Below are positions 32,183 through 41,621 of a DNA stretch of 64,000 bases, piece by piece (positions within the stretch are counted from its first letter, which is position 1; each line of letters opens with the position of its first letter). Origin of the DNA: Fusicatenibacter sp. (lineage in GTDB: Bacteria; Bacillota; Clostridia; Lachnospirales; Lachnospiraceae); NCBI GenBank assembly GCA_022766945.1, contig JALEOU010000069.1, forward strand, positions 62,001-126,000, read 5' to 3'. The notes beneath the pieces were generated by a model. That model was not told the DNA's origin, ran no database searches, and saw only the letters and a list, made by a program, of their open reading frames with translations. The position numbers and the translations under genes are program-made.

Positions 32183-35100
32183 TCACTCCACACTCTTGAG
32201 TGATTCGATCATATCGATCTTCTTCAGCCGATAATACATCATAAAATTCACAAACAGCGCAAATGCCAGTGTGATCAGAGCGCTCCAGAGATAGCTTCTC
32301 GGAAAGATCATCCGGCCGAACATCATCATCTCTACCTCAACCGACTGTATCACATACTGATGCAGAAAAGATCCGATGCCCATACCGGCAACAATTCCAA
32401 TCAGTGTCAAAACCATATTTTCCCGGTAAACATAAGACGCCACTTCCTTGTCATAGAATCCCAGTACCTTTAAGGTCGCCAGCTCTCTCTGCCGCTCCGT
32501 GATGTTGATGTTATTCAGATTATACAGAACCACAAAGGCAAGCAATCCGGCCGAAATAATCAGCACGCAGATGACAATATCCAGCGAACGCAGCATATCT
32601 TCAATTTCCTGAATCAGATCCGTCGTAAAGGAAATTCCTGCTACACAGTCATAGCTCATGACCATTTCTCCCAGCGCTTTCTCATTTTCCTCTGAGGTAT
32701 CCTCATAGCGCAGCAGCAGCTGATTGTATTCCGGCAGTTCCCCGAACAGTTCCTGATACGTTTCCGTACTGATGTACAGGAAATGACGCACATAGTTTTC
32801 CACAATAACCGTGATGGTTACTTCCACAATCTCATGGTCTCCCATCTTGATCTGCAGTACATCTCCCGCCTCGATTCCGAGAAGATCCGCTGTTTTCTCA
32901 CTGATTGCCGCTCCCTGTTCCGGAAACTCGTATTTTTCCCCTGTCGTACGGTTCCGAAAATCATAGAAATCCTTAAAATTTGTGAGCTCTTTTGGCACTT
33001 CCAGTACTGCCTGTAATGTCCGTTTTGGGGAAATCAGATCTATGTTCTGGCAATACATTTCCAGCATCTGCTCCATACCCGGATAACCGGACAATTCTTC
33101 CTGGAGCGCTTTCTTCTCTGCTTCATCCACAGAGCCAAGCACTGCATTTGCCTGATAAGTAAACAGGTTCACAAACTGGTTTTTCGCAATCGCTGTGATA
33201 GAATCCTGCAGACCAAAGCCTACCACAATCAGACCCATACAGCCGCCGATTCCGATAACCGTCATGAAGAAGCGCTTCTTGTATCGGATCAGATTGCGCA
33301 CGGTAGATTTCTGCGTGAAATTCAGATGACGCCACAGGATTCTGATCCTCTCAAGGAAAATCCGTTTGCCGTTTTTTGGCGCCTCCGGGCGCATCAGTTC
33401 CGCAGGTCTCGCGGACAGCTCATGGTAACACGCAGCAAGAGTTGCAATTCCCGTGCATGCCGCACTCGCAAGAATCGCCATGCCGCCCTGATACCAGTCC
33501 AGGGGCGTCATATAATAAGGCAGTCCTGTGTACAGCATGCCATACGCATTCATGATCACCCAGGGAAGAATCTTCTCTCCGATGATCACACCGACCACCG
33601 CTCCGGAGATCGTGGAAAGCATGGCGTAGGCAAAATACTTCATGGCAATCACAGAATCCGAATATCCCAGCGCCTTCAGCGTTCCGATCTGCTGACGCTG
33701 CTCCTCGATCATACGGGTCATGGTCGTCAGACTCACAAGAGCTGCTACCAGAAAGAAAATCAGCGGAAACAGTTTTCCGATATTGGCAATTCTGCCCGCA
33801 TCATCCCCAAAATTTTTCGTTGAACTGATCTGCGTCCGATCCCACACATACCAGGTGGGGACCTCCAGCTCTGAGAGTTCTTTTTCGCCATCTGCAATCT
33901 TCTCTTTTGCCTCTTCCAGTTCCGGCAGAGCCTCGGCGCGGGCTTCCTCATATTCTTTCCAGCCATCCGCAAGCTCCTGCTCTTTTTGGGCAAGCTCTTC
34001 TTTTGCATCACTTAAGGAGACTCTTCCTTCTTCCAGGGTCTTTTTTGCATCCGCAAGCTGCTCCTGCCCGTCAAGAAGTGTCTGCTTTGCATCCGCAAGC
34101 TGTGTCTCTCCGTCTGTCACCTGTACTTTCGCCAGGGACAGCTGCTCTCTGCCTTCTGTGATTGTCTTCTGATAAGCAGCGATTTGTTGCTCTCCTGCCT
34201 GAATCTGAGCACGGGCATCTGACAATTGCTGTTCTCCATCCGCAAACTGTGCCTGGTATGCTTCGATTTGTTTCCATCCGTCTGCAATCCGGACACGGGC
34301 ATCCGCGATCTGCTGTTCCCCTTCCGCAAGCTGCTGCCTCGCAGCATCCAGTTCAGTCTCACCGGCAGCAAGCTCCTGCCATCCCTGTTCCAATGCCGCC
34401 TCTCCTTCGGCGATCTGTTGTTCCGCTGCGAGGAGCTCTTCTTCTGCCGCTGCAAGAAGCTGTTTCTGACTTTCGAGTTCCTGCTCAGCCGCAAGAAGCT
34501 GTTCCTCCTGACCTGAGAGTTCCTCTTCTGCCGCACTAAGCTGCTCTTCCGCAGCCAGAACACGCTCCTCCAGCTGTTTTACCAGCATACTGTCTTCCCC
34601 GAGAATCGCTTTCATCTGTTCCAGTTCTTCTCTGGCTGATACCACTTCCTGTTTTTTTGATTCCAGTTCCGCCTTTCCCTGCTCCAGCTGGCTTCTCGCA
34701 TCCTGCAATTCCTGCTCACCCTGTGACAGCTGTTCTTTTGCGGATGCCAGCTCGGCCTGCTTTTCCTCCAGCTCTACTTTTCCGGCTGAAAGTTCCTGCT
34801 CCTTTGCCTCCAGTTCGGCTCTCCCCGCATCCAGCTCGGCCTGCTTTTCCTCCAGAAGCGCCTGATTTTCCTTCAGCTCTGCTTCTTTTTCGTTCAGAAG
34901 CTGTTCCTGCTCTGCAAGCTGTGCACTCTGCTCATATAACTGCGCTTTTCCGGATTCCAGCTCGACCTCTTTTTCTTCTAATTCCGCCTTCCCTTTTTTC
35001 AGCTCTTTTGCCTGTGCGTCCAGTTCCTTCTGCCCGCTTTCCAGCTCCGCTTCCTTTTCCAGAAGCAGCGCTTTGGATGACTGCAGCTCATCCTCTTTTT

Positions 35101-36079
35101 CCAGAAGCTCGGACCAGCCATCTTCCAGCTCTTTCTCATTCTGGTTGATCGTTACAGCACCGTCCTCTATTTCCTGTTCTTTCCCGGCGATCGTTTCATT
35201 TGCCTCGCGGATCTGTCTGTCTCCATCCTTTAATTCCGCCTCTGCGTCAATAAGCTCCTGTTCTCCATCGGCAACCTCTTTTTTCGCATCTTCCAGTTCC
35301 TGAGAACCTTCTTCATACAAATGGTCATAACGCCGCTGGCATGCCGCCTCTGCCAGAGCTTCCACCGCGCTGCAGACCTGATCTACTCTGTCCTGATACT
35401 CATCGCCATAGCTTTCCATTTCCTTTGTACCTTCTGCCTGGACGTAAATCTCCGTATAATAGTCGGCAGTAAACACTTCCGGCATCAAAAGTACAAAGCT
35501 GTCAATTCCACCGTCTCCAATGGATCCGGTTCCTCTGGAAAGATCCATATAATAGGGCAGGGTCGCTGTGCCTGTAATCGTAAAACTTACTCTCTCCAGG
35601 GAATCCTCCAGCGGGTCCTCCGTCCCGGAGGTAAAGGTAATCTCATCGCCAATCCCACACCCTGAATTTTCCAGGAATTTGACGTCCACCAGGCACTCTT
35701 TTTCGTTCTCCGGCATCCTTCCCTCAAGAACTCTCGGCAGATTCATTTCCTCTCCGATGGCGATCAGCTTTACGACCTGTTCTGTCTCATTGATCTTATG
35801 CAGAACCTCCAGGGTTTTCCCCCCGGCAACTTTCTCCACACCGTCCACCTGTTCCAGATCCTCCAGATCCTCATCCACAAGTCCCAGCGTACTGATCACC
35901 CGCACATCCATCAGATTCACTTCATCATAATAGGTATCTGCAGAAAGTTCCATATCTCCCCGGGTGGCACGGATTCCGGAAAAGAATGCGGCTCCCAGAA
36001 GCACAATAAAAAATACGGAAATAAACCTACCCTTATTCTTCGTAATTTCCCGAATAAAATCTTTTCGAAATGCTTTCAC
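32183..36079 (-). CDS. FtsX-type ABC transporter permease with a roughly 500-residue coiled coil
   Basis: The 1298-residue product has a first membrane helix at about residues 19-36 and a MacB-like extracytoplasmic domain (to about 240). A very long coiled coil follows (about 245-740), made of Glu/Gln/Leu/Ala heptads such as ELEEKQAELASAKEQL. FtsX domain one comes next ('LFPLIFFLVAALVSLTTM' and two further helices), then a second MacB-like domain and FtsX domain two at the C-terminus (about 1170-1298). The start is GTG at 36079 with AGGTGAG upstream. With the ATPase encoded just upstream it forms an ABC3/MacB-type exporter or mechanotransmitter. The coiled coil would extend far outside the membrane. 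Substrate is unknown. Confidence 0.88.
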   Translation of the reverse strand: MKAFRKDFIREITKNKGRFISVFFIVLLGAAFFSGIRATRGDMELSADTYYDEVNLMDVRVISTLGLVDEDLEDLEQVDGVEKVAGGKTLEVLHKINETEQVVKLIAIGEEMNLPRVLEGRMPENEKECLVDVKFLENSGCGIGDEITFTSGTEDPLEDSLERVSFTITGTATLPYYMDLSRGTGSIGDGGIDSFVLLMPEVFTADYYTEIYVQAEGTKEMESYGDEYQDRVDQVCSAVEALAEAACQRRYDHLYEEGSQELEDAKKEVADGEQELIDAEAELKDGDRQIREANETIAGKEQEIEDGAVTINQNEKELEDGWSELLEKEDELQSSKALLLEKEAELESGQKELDAQAKELKKGKAELEEKEVELESGKAQLYEQSAQLAEQEQLLNEKEAELKENQALLEEKQAELDAGRAELEAKEQELSAGKVELEEKQAELASAKEQLSQGEQELQDARSQLEQGKAELESKKQEVVSAREELEQMKAILGEDSMLVKQLEERVLAAEEQLSAAEEELSGQEEQLLAAEQELESQKQLLAAAEEELLAAEQQIAEGEAALEQGWQELAAGETELDAARQQLAEGEQQIADARVRIADGWKQIEAYQAQFADGEQQLSDARAQIQAGEQQIAAYQKTITEGREQLSLAKVQVTDGETQLADAKQTLLDGQEQLADAKKTLEEGRVSLSDAKEELAQKEQELADGWKEYEEARAEALPELEEAKEKIADGEKELSELEVPTWYVWDRTQISSTKNFGDDAGRIANIGKLFPLIFFLVAALVSLTTMTRMIEEQRQQIGTLKALGYSDSVIAMKYFAYAMLSTISGAVVGVIIGEKILPWVIMNAYGMLYTGLPYYMTPLDWYQGGMAILASAACTGIATLAACYHELSARPAELMRPEAPKNGKRIFLERIRILWRHLNFTQKSTVRNLIRYKKRFFMTVIGIGGCMGLIVVGFGLQDSITAIAKNQFVNLFTYQANAVLGSVDEAEKKALQEELSGYPGMEQMLEMYCQNIDLISPKRTLQAVLEVPKELTNFKDFYDFRNRTTGEKYEFPEQGAAISEKTADLLGIEAGDVLQIKMGDHEIVEVTITVIVENYVRHFLYISTETYQELFGELPEYNQLLLRYEDTSEENEKALGEMVMSYDCVAGISFTTDLIQEIEDMLRSLDIVICVLIISAGLLAFVVLYNLNNINITERQRELATLKVLGFYDKEVASYVYRENMVLTLIGIVAGMGIGSFLHQYVIQSVEVEMMMFGRMIFPRSYLWSALITLAFALFVNFMMYYRLKKIDMIESLKSVE
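34747..34855. repeat. Tandem DNA repeat within the coiled-coil coding region
   Basis: A 25-base sequence, including CTCGGCCTGCTTTTCCTCCA, occurs at 34747-34771 and again at 34831-34855. The spacing is 84 bases, equal to 28 codons or four heptads. It suggests that the coiled coil grew by duplication of a 28-residue unit. Confidence 0.7.
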
Positions 36080-36089
36080 GCCCGCTCAC

Positions 36090-36794
36090 CTACCATTCTA
36101 TCTCTTCCACCGGAGTAGGATGAGCATTGACCCGAACGTTGGCCACTTTGCCGCTGCGTATCTGTATCACTCGATCCGCCATCGGTGTCAGCGCCGAATT
36201 ATGTGTAATGACAATCACCGTCATCCCTTTCTGACGACAGGTATCCTGCAGAAGTCCCAGAATCGCCTTTCCTGTCACATAGTCCAGCGCTCCTGTCGGT
36301 TCATCACAGAGCAGCAGCTTTGGATTCTTCGCAAGCGCCCGGGCAATCGCCACTCTCTGCTGTTCTCCTCCGGAAAGCTGTGCCGGAAAATTGTCCATTC
36401 GTTCTTTGAGTCCCACTTCCTCCAGCACCGTTCTGGCATCCAGCGGATTCTCACAGATCTGCAGCGCTAACTCCACATTCTCCAGTGCTGTCAGATTCTG
36501 CATCAGATTATAAAACTGAAAGACAAATCCGATGTCTTCTCTTCGGTAGCGGATCAGCTTTTTGCCCCGATATCCGCTGACCTCTTCCCCGTCTACGAAA
36601 ACCTGTCCGGAGGTCGCCGTATCCATGCCTCCGAGAATATTCAATACTGTTGTCTTTCCCGCACCGCTTGGTCCCACAACAATCACAAATTCTCCCTTTT
36701 CTGCCTCAAAACTGATTCCATCGGCAGCTTTGATGGTCACTTCTCCCATCTGATAAACTTTCGTCACGTCCTTTAATACTACATAGCCCGCCAT
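36090..36794 (-). CDS. MacB/LolD-type ABC transporter ATPase
   Basis: The product (about 234 residues) has Walker [10 protein letters not shown], the Q-loop '[18 protein letters not shown]', the signature '[19 protein letters not shown]', Walker B '[12 protein letters not shown]' and H-loop VITHN. The start at 36794 has AGGAGG at 9 bases. The track start 9 bases earlier leaves no spacing. It begins the two-gene exporter operon and drives the coiled-coil permease. Confidence 0.92.
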   Translation of the reverse strand: MAGYVVLKDVTKVYQMGEVTIKAADGISFEAEKGEFVIVVGPSGAGKTTVLNILGGMDTATSGQVFVDGEEVSGYRGKKLIRYRREDIGFVFQFYNLMQNLTALENVELALQICENPLDARTVLEEVGLKERMDNFPAQLSGGEQQRVAIARALAKNPKLLLCDEPTGALDYVTGKAILGLLQDTCRQKGMTVIVITHNSALTPMADRVIQIRSGKVANVRVNAHPTPVEEIEW

Positions 36795-36887
36795 CCCGTT
36801 CATCCTCCTGCAGTTTTATCCTTTGTTTTCAAATCCCCCTGCATTCTTTCTTCAAGTTTATCACAGCATTTTTATTTTCTCTATATT

Positions 36888-36916
36888 TTGACACGAATTT
36901 ATAAATGCTTTATACT
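36888..36916 (+). promoter_or_regulatory. Promoter of the histidine phosphatase gene
   Basis: TTGACA (36888-36893) and TATACT (36911-36916) are 17 bases apart. The gene starts 37 bases further on, after GGGAGG. Confidence 0.85.
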
Positions 36917-36953
36917 TAGGCTGTTGCTGTGGTGATTTTGGGAGGATACTGTT

Positions 36954-37670
36954 ATGAAACTGATTTTTATTCGTCATGGGGAACCTGATTATTCGATTGA
37001 TTCTCTGACTCCAAAAGGATGGCGCGAGGCTGAACTTCTGTCGCACAGAACTGCCCGCTGGGATGTCACTGATTTTTTCTGTTCCCCTCTTGGACGCGCG
37101 AGGGATACTGCTTCTTTTACTCTGAAAAATGCCGGGAGAGAGGCGACGATTCTGCCCTGGCTGCGGGAATTTGATGCGCCGGTGGATGACCCGGAGACCG
37201 GAAAGAAGCGAATCCCCTGGGATCTGATGCCGGACTTTCTGGATGCGCACCCGGATCTGTTCGATCTGCATAAGTGGTATCAGGATCCTTTTATGATGAC
37301 AGGGGATATGGAGAACAATTATCGTTTTGTCACGGATGGCATGGATGAGCTGCTGAAGAATTATGGCTATCTGCGGGACGGTTATCGCTATCATGCGGCA
37401 CCGGATGCCAAAAGGGACGCGGTGGTTGTCTGCTTTTGCCATCTGGGAGTTACCTGTGTCATTTTATCCCATCTGCTGAACATGACACCGGTTCAGTTGT
37501 GGCATGGTTTTTTCCTTGCTCCCACTTCTGTGACCGTGATCGGCACCGAGGAGAGAAAACCGGGGGAAGTCTATTTTCGCTGTGAAACGGCAGGAGATAT
37601 CTCTCATCTGCGCTATGCGGCGGAGCCAATCTCCTATTACGGTTCCTTCACCGAACCGTTTCAGTACTAA
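36954..37670 (+). CDS. Histidine phosphatase superfamily protein
   Basis: The 238-residue product begins MKLIFIRHGEPDY; RHG holds the phospho-accepting His. Supporting residues are in 'TDFFCSPLGRARDTASFTL' (Arg) and the second catalytic His in 'VVCFCHLGVTCVIL'. Such proteins dephosphorylate sugars, nucleotides or phosphoglycerate. It is monocistronic on the plus strand between two minus-strand blocks. The sequence is longer than simple cobalamin phosphatases and its substrate cannot be told. Confidence 0.88.
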   Translation: MKLIFIRHGEPDYSIDSLTPKGWREAELLSHRTARWDVTDFFCSPLGRARDTASFTLKNAGREATILPWLREFDAPVDDPETGKKRIPWDLMPDFLDAHPDLFDLHKWYQDPFMMTGDMENNYRFVTDGMDELLKNYGYLRDGYRYHAAPDAKRDAVVVCFCHLGVTCVILSHLLNMTPVQLWHGFFLAPTSVTVIGTEERKPGEVYFRCETAGDISHLRYAAEPISYYGSFTEPFQY

Positions 37671-37682
37671 AGCTCTTTTGTC

Positions 37683-37728
37683 AAAAAGCCCCGGACAGGA
37701 TTTCTTTCCTCCTGTCCGGGGTTTTTTT
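37683..37728. terminator. Bidirectional terminator between convergent genes
   Basis: The 12-bp stem CCCCGGACAGGA/TCCTGTCCGGGG (37689-37700 with 37710-37721) is flanked by A5 and T7. Confidence 0.9.
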
Positions 37729-38227
37729 ATTTCTCGTATGCCTTAACAATTTCCGACATATACATGAAGTGATAATCCTTCTGTGGATACCATTTCTCGA
37801 TTTCCTCTGTTCCAAGGAAACACGCTTCCTTCATTTCCTGCACATACAGCTTTTTGCATACCAGTACCAGGGATGCTTCCTCAAATGTAGGCTGTCCATC
37901 CACTTCGGTCAGATGCAATCCGGCCTTTTCTATCTTGTCCGGCTCATCCCGTCCGGACACGCGTCCCACATATCCCATGGCTTTCTTCTGCTCTCCGTCA
38001 AAAAAGGACAGGGTGAAGGTATCGCCGGCATCCACAAACTCCCGTGTATAGCGCTGTGGGCGGATATAGCACGTAGCAATATTTTTTCCCCACATGATTC
38101 CGACGCCTCCCCAGGAAGCCGTCATCGTGTTCACCTGATCCCCTTTTCTCGCAGTGATCAGCATCCACTCATCGCCTATCATGGAAAACGGATTTTTTGT
38201 CAGATCTTTTACATTGATTTCCTTCAT
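37727..38227 (-). CDS. Flavin reductase-like (FMN-binding split barrel) protein
   Basis: The 166-residue product has the flavoreductase pattern 'MLITARKGDQVNTMTASWGG' near the N-terminus. It continues with 'ATCYIRPQRYTREFVDAGDT' and 'FTLSFFDGEQKKAMGYVGR', matching the FMN-binding domain of flavin reductase/HpaC-like and FlaRed proteins. It probably binds FMN and uses NAD(P)H, but no partner monooxygenase or rubredoxin adjoins it. It appears to be monocistronic. Confidence 0.85.
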   Translation of the reverse strand: MKEINVKDLTKNPFSMIGDEWMLITARKGDQVNTMTASWGGVGIMWGKNIATCYIRPQRYTREFVDAGDTFTLSFFDGEQKKAMGYVGRVSGRDEPDKIEKAGLHLTEVDGQPTFEEASLVLVCKKLYVQEMKEACFLGTEEIEKWYPQKDYHFMYMSEIVKAYEK

Positions 38228-38368
38228 GTCTTTCTCCTCTTACATTTTCATTCTCATATAAGGTTACTGTTCAGATCGCACACGAAACAGCTGTACAAAA
38301 ATAGAATCTCGTAAGCAGATCCTTGAAAAGCGCCGGCACTCAAAAAGGTCCACTGGATACGATACTCG

Positions 38369-39658
38369 TCAGTTCGCTGCGAAAAAATCCTCTTCCATCA
38401 GATTTTCCAGCAGTTCCGCAAACAGGGTATTGGCCCACGCAAACCATGGACGCGTAAACTGTTCCGGCGCATTCGGGTCAAACGACTCATGCATATAGTT
38501 TGTTCCGCCGTGGGTATTGGAAAGCATCTCCAGACAGTCCAGAATCTCCTGACGGTCGATGGAAGTCAGTGCCTGCATCACAATACCGATCGGCCAGATA
38601 TACCCTTCCGGTGTGTGAGGACTTCCAACGCCTTTCGCCAGCTTTCCTTTGTAATAATATGGATTATCCGATGAAAGGATGAAGTTTCTGGTATTGCGGT
38701 ACAGCGGATCTTTCGGACTGCAGTATCCAAGATACGGCATCGCCAGCAGACTTGGGGAATTCGCGTCATCCATCATCACATAGTTGCCGAATCCATCGGT
38801 CTCGTAGGCGTAAATCTTTCCGTATTTCGGATGATCCACAATCGCATAATCATCGATTCCATCGCGAATCTCATTTGCCAGGTTTTCACACCGAAGTGCC
38901 AGCGCCTCGTCCGCATAGCACTCGCGGCAGATCTCGGCAGCATCTGTCAGAGCCACTACCGCCATCATATTGGACGGAATCAGATAGCCGAAACGGCAGG
39001 TATCATCGGAAGGACGGAAGCCTGACCAGGTCATTCCCGTCACATTGACCGGACGTCCCAGTCCTCCTGCCGGAAGTGTATCAGACTTGATACAATGACT
39101 CCTGCGGAAGAAATAGTCCGACTGTTTGTGATCCTGCTCTGTCGTAAAGGTCTCCACGATCAGCTCCATCATTTTGTGGAAGGTTTCCGTAAAAATACGG
39201 TCGCATCCGACTGTTTTCCAGTAAGTGTATCCCAGATACAGCGGTGCGCACAGAGAATCCACCTCATATTTTCTCTCCCACACATAATCATTCTTCTTTG
39301 TCTCATCCTCGTAACCGCCGTTGGCTCCGTTGGGGCCTTCGTTAAACGCATTTGCATATGGGTCTGCACAGACCATCTCCGCCTGTTTTGCGATCACCCC
39401 TTCCAGAATCTTCTGCAGCTCTTTATCTTCCGGGGCAAACCGCACATAGGGTCTTACCTGTGCCGCGGAATCTCTCAGCCACATCGCCGGAATGTCACCT
39501 GTGATCACGAAATAGCTTCCGTCCTCCAGCTGCTTTACGGTTGTCTCCATCGTGTTCAGGAAACACTGTTTCGCCAGAGGTGCAAGGGATGGGTAGTGTT
39601 CGCTGTAATAATCCTCCAGTTTTTGCGCCCGAGTCAGTAATATATCGGGAATGTTCAT
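38369..39658 (-). CDS. Glycoside hydrolase family 125 exo-alpha-1,6-mannosidase
   Basis: The product (about 429 residues) has the GH125 signature 'GSYFVITGDIPAMWLRDSAA', followed by 'YEVDSLCAPLYLGYTYWK', 'VTGMTWSGFRPSDD' and 'GVGSPHTPEGYIWPIGIVMQ'. It is an inverting (alpha/alpha)6-barrel enzyme that removes alpha-1,6-mannose from N-glycan fragments. No signal peptide is present, so it acts inside the cell. The start at 39658 follows AGGAGGAGG; the longer track ORF includes the promoter. No other mannose genes are linked. Confidence 0.94.
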   Translation of the reverse strand: MNIPDILLTRAQKLEDYYSEHYPSLAPLAKQCFLNTMETTVKQLEDGSYFVITGDIPAMWLRDSAAQVRPYVRFAPEDKELQKILEGVIAKQAEMVCADPYANAFNEGPNGANGGYEDETKKNDYVWERKYEVDSLCAPLYLGYTYWKTVGCDRIFTETFHKMMELIVETFTTEQDHKQSDYFFRRSHCIKSDTLPAGGLGRPVNVTGMTWSGFRPSDDTCRFGYLIPSNMMAVVALTDAAEICRECYADEALALRCENLANEIRDGIDDYAIVDHPKYGKIYAYETDGFGNYVMMDDANSPSLLAMPYLGYCSPKDPLYRNTRNFILSSDNPYYYKGKLAKGVGSPHTPEGYIWPIGIVMQALTSIDRQEILDCLEMLSNTHGGTNYMHESFDPNAPEQFTRPWFAWANTLFAELLENLMEEDFFAAN

Positions 39659-39694
39659 AAGTTGTACCTCCTCCTGTTCGAAATCGCTACCCAG

Positions 39695-39723
39695 ATTATA
39701 CCAGAGAAATGAGGTATTGGCAA
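39695..39723 (-). promoter_or_regulatory. Promoter of the GH125 gene
   Basis: TTGCCA (39718-39723) and TATAAT (39695-39700) are 17 bases apart. The element lies between the spmA stop and the GH125 start. Confidence 0.85.
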
Positions 39724-39729
39724 CGGACA

Positions 39730-40395
39730 TTAACGGTCCATGATCTTACAGAAAACAATCGCTACCGCCGTACTCACCGCGGTAGCTACGATCCCGGGTC
39801 CTACAATTGCTGCCGGATTTGCGCTGCCATACTGACTTCTGTAGGCAATCACATTTACCGGAATCAGCTGCAGCGAAGAGATATTCAGAATCAGAAAGGT
39901 ACACATCTCGTTGCTCGCGGTTCCTCTTACGACTGCCCTCTTCTGGCGTTTTTTTGTACCGTACCCGTATGACGTGATTTCCTTTCCGGACACAGTTCCC
40001 TGCAGTGATCTGCTCCCGGTATGCCGCTCTTCCTCCAGAAGTGCCAGCTCCTCCATCGCCATCAGTCCCGGCGGTGTGGCAGCAGCCCCAAGCCCAAAGA
40101 AATTTGCAATCAGATTGACCGCGATACGCTCCAGTGCCGGGTGTCCTTCCGGTATATCCGGAAACAGAAAGCGAAGAAACGGACGGATCTTCCGTGTGAT
40201 CCCTTCCAGTATCCCCGCTTTTCCTGCAACCTCCATCAATCCGGTCCACATCGCCGTGACGCCAAGCAGGCTGATCGCCAGCATCACTGCTTCCCGGGAC
40301 GCATCAATGGCCCCTTCTGTCACTGCACCCAGATTTCCGGTACACGCTCCATAAAAAATACCGACAAGAAGCATTCCGCCCCACAAATAATTCAT
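39730..40395 (-). CDS. spmA: Spore maturation protein A
   Basis: The product (about 221 residues) has the nucleoside-recognition (Gate) domain pattern of SpmA: 'MNYLWGGMLLVGIFYGACTG', 'GAIDASREAVMLAISLLGVT', 'NLIANFFGLGAAATPPGLMA' and 'TFLILNISSLQLIPVNVIA'. A charged linker (about residues 128-165) splits the domain. I prefer the ATG at 40395, which matches Bacillus SpmA; the ORF extends 20 codons further upstream to 40455. It is needed with SpmB for spore core dehydration. spmB is not adjacent (see findings). Confidence 0.88.
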   Translation of the reverse strand: MNYLWGGMLLVGIFYGACTGNLGAVTEGAIDASREAVMLAISLLGVTAMWTGLMEVAGKAGILEGITRKIRPFLRFLFPDIPEGHPALERIAVNLIANFFGLGAAATPPGLMAMEELALLEEERHTGSRSLQGTVSGKEITSYGYGTKKRQKRAVVRGTASNEMCTFLILNISSLQLIPVNVIAYRSQYGSANPAAIVGPGIVATAVSTAVAIVFCKIMDR

Positions 40396-40542
40396 ACCCT
40401 GCACATCCTGTATATTCGGATTTTTTATACTATATTCCGCTTGTGTCCAGGTCATGACACCTCAGACGATATCTTTTCCCATGTCAGTTAACTTTACTCT
40501 CATGGATTCAATTCCGCTGTTTTTTAATACTTTCCCGGTTTT

Positions 40543-40743
40543 CTATATGTTAGAACCGAACAGTCCGAAGAGAATCATTCCATTTTCCTTCTGGAAATCA
40601 TAAATTGTATCTGAGAGGGAGGACACTTTTCCCGTTGTTCCATTCTGATCATGAATCAGTTTGTTTACCGTTTTCGTTATCGGATTTCTGTCGAACTCCA
40701 AGGTTTGTCTGTCCCAGGGCTTATTAAATTTTTCTAAATTTTT
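40543..40743 (-). pseudogene. In-frame coding-like remnant downstream of rsmI
   Basis: After the rsmI TAG stop the same frame stays open for 66 codons to a TAG at 40543-40545. The translation, for example FDRNPITKTVNKLIHDQ and DTIYDFQKENGMILFGLFG, looks protein-like rather than random. There is no start codon with a ribosome binding site before the internal Met near the end. It may be the tail of a lost gene, a readthrough extension of RsmI or chance. A shared sequence, also found after spoIIR, lies at its 5' end (40717-40733). Confidence 0.3.
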
Positions 40744-41598
40744 CTAAACTTCCGTCTCCCGTTCCAGCAGATACCGGTACACTTCTCTTTTGGAAATGCC
40801 CCGGTCTTTTGCCACCAGCTTCATGGCTTCTTTTCTTGCGATTCCCTGTTTTTCATACTGCTTCATATGTTCCTCGATGGGAATCTCATCAAAGGCTGCC
40901 CGGGCTTTTTCTTCCAGCTCCCTGCGGCTGCGCCCTTCCAGCACCAGGACGCATTCCCCTTTCGGTTCTTCCGTCTCATAGCGGGTAATGGCATCCGACA
41001 GTGTTGTCTGCCAGGCTGTTTCATGTTTTTTCGTCAGCTCCCGACACAAGGTCATCCGACGGTTGCCTAACACTTCCAGAAGCTCTTTCAGTGTCTTTTT
41101 CAGCCGGTGGGGCGCCTCGTAAAGGATGATCGTCCTTGTCTCATCCCTCAGCTCTTCCAGCACCTGCTGTCTTTCTTTTTTATCCGGGGGCAAAAATGCC
41201 TCGAAGGCAAAGCGTCTGGTCGAAAGCCCGGACAGCGTCAGCGCCGTCACGCAGGCACAGGCTCCGGGCAGACTGGTTACTTCCACCCCGGCTTCACCGG
41301 CCATCCTCACCAGTTCTTCGCCCGGGTCTGAGATACCGGGTGTTCCCGCATCGGTAATCAGTGCAATATTGGTTCCCGCCAGCAGTTTTTCCACCAGCTC
41401 GCGCCCTTTCTCGTATTTGTTATACTCATGATAACTCGTCATGGGCGTATGAATTTCAAAATGGTTCAGCAGTTTGATGCTGTTTCTGGTATCCTCCGCC
41501 GCAATCAGATCCACTTCCTTTAGGGTTCGGATCACACGGGAGGTCATGTCTTCCAGATTTCCGATCGGGGTCGCGCATAAATACAATTTGCCAGCCAT
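40744..41598 (-). CDS. rsmI: 16S rRNA (cytidine(1402)-2'-O)-methyltransferase
   Basis: The 284-residue product has the tetrapyrrole-methylase-fold RsmI motifs 'LCATPIGNLEDMTSRVIRTL', 'LIAAEDTRNSIKLLNHF', 'LITDAGTPGISDPGEELV' and 'LPGACACVTALTLSGL'. It 2'-O-methylates C1402 of 16S rRNA using SAM. The C-terminal segment is a small helical extension. It follows the trmN6-like gene by 23 bases in the order found in the Bacillus yab region. Confidence 0.94.
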   Translation of the reverse strand: MAGKLYLCATPIGNLEDMTSRVIRTLKEVDLIAAEDTRNSIKLLNHFEIHTPMTSYHEYNKYEKGRELVEKLLAGTNIALITDAGTPGISDPGEELVRMAGEAGVEVTSLPGACACVTALTLSGLSTRRFAFEAFLPPDKKERQQVLEELRDETRTIILYEAPHRLKKTLKELLEVLGNRRMTLCRELTKKHETAWQTTLSDAITRYETEEPKGECVLVLEGRSRRELEEKARAAFDEIPIEEHMKQYEKQGIARKEAMKLVAKDRGISKREVYRYLLERETEV

Positions 41599-41621
41599 GG
41601 ATATCCTCCTTTTCTCCGGTT

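Noticed and set aside
33100-35400. Plus-strand ORFs across the coiled-coil region
   Set aside because: They are Ser/Pro-rich or Ala-rich shadows of the Glu/Lys/Leu heptads of the ABC permease, without start signals.
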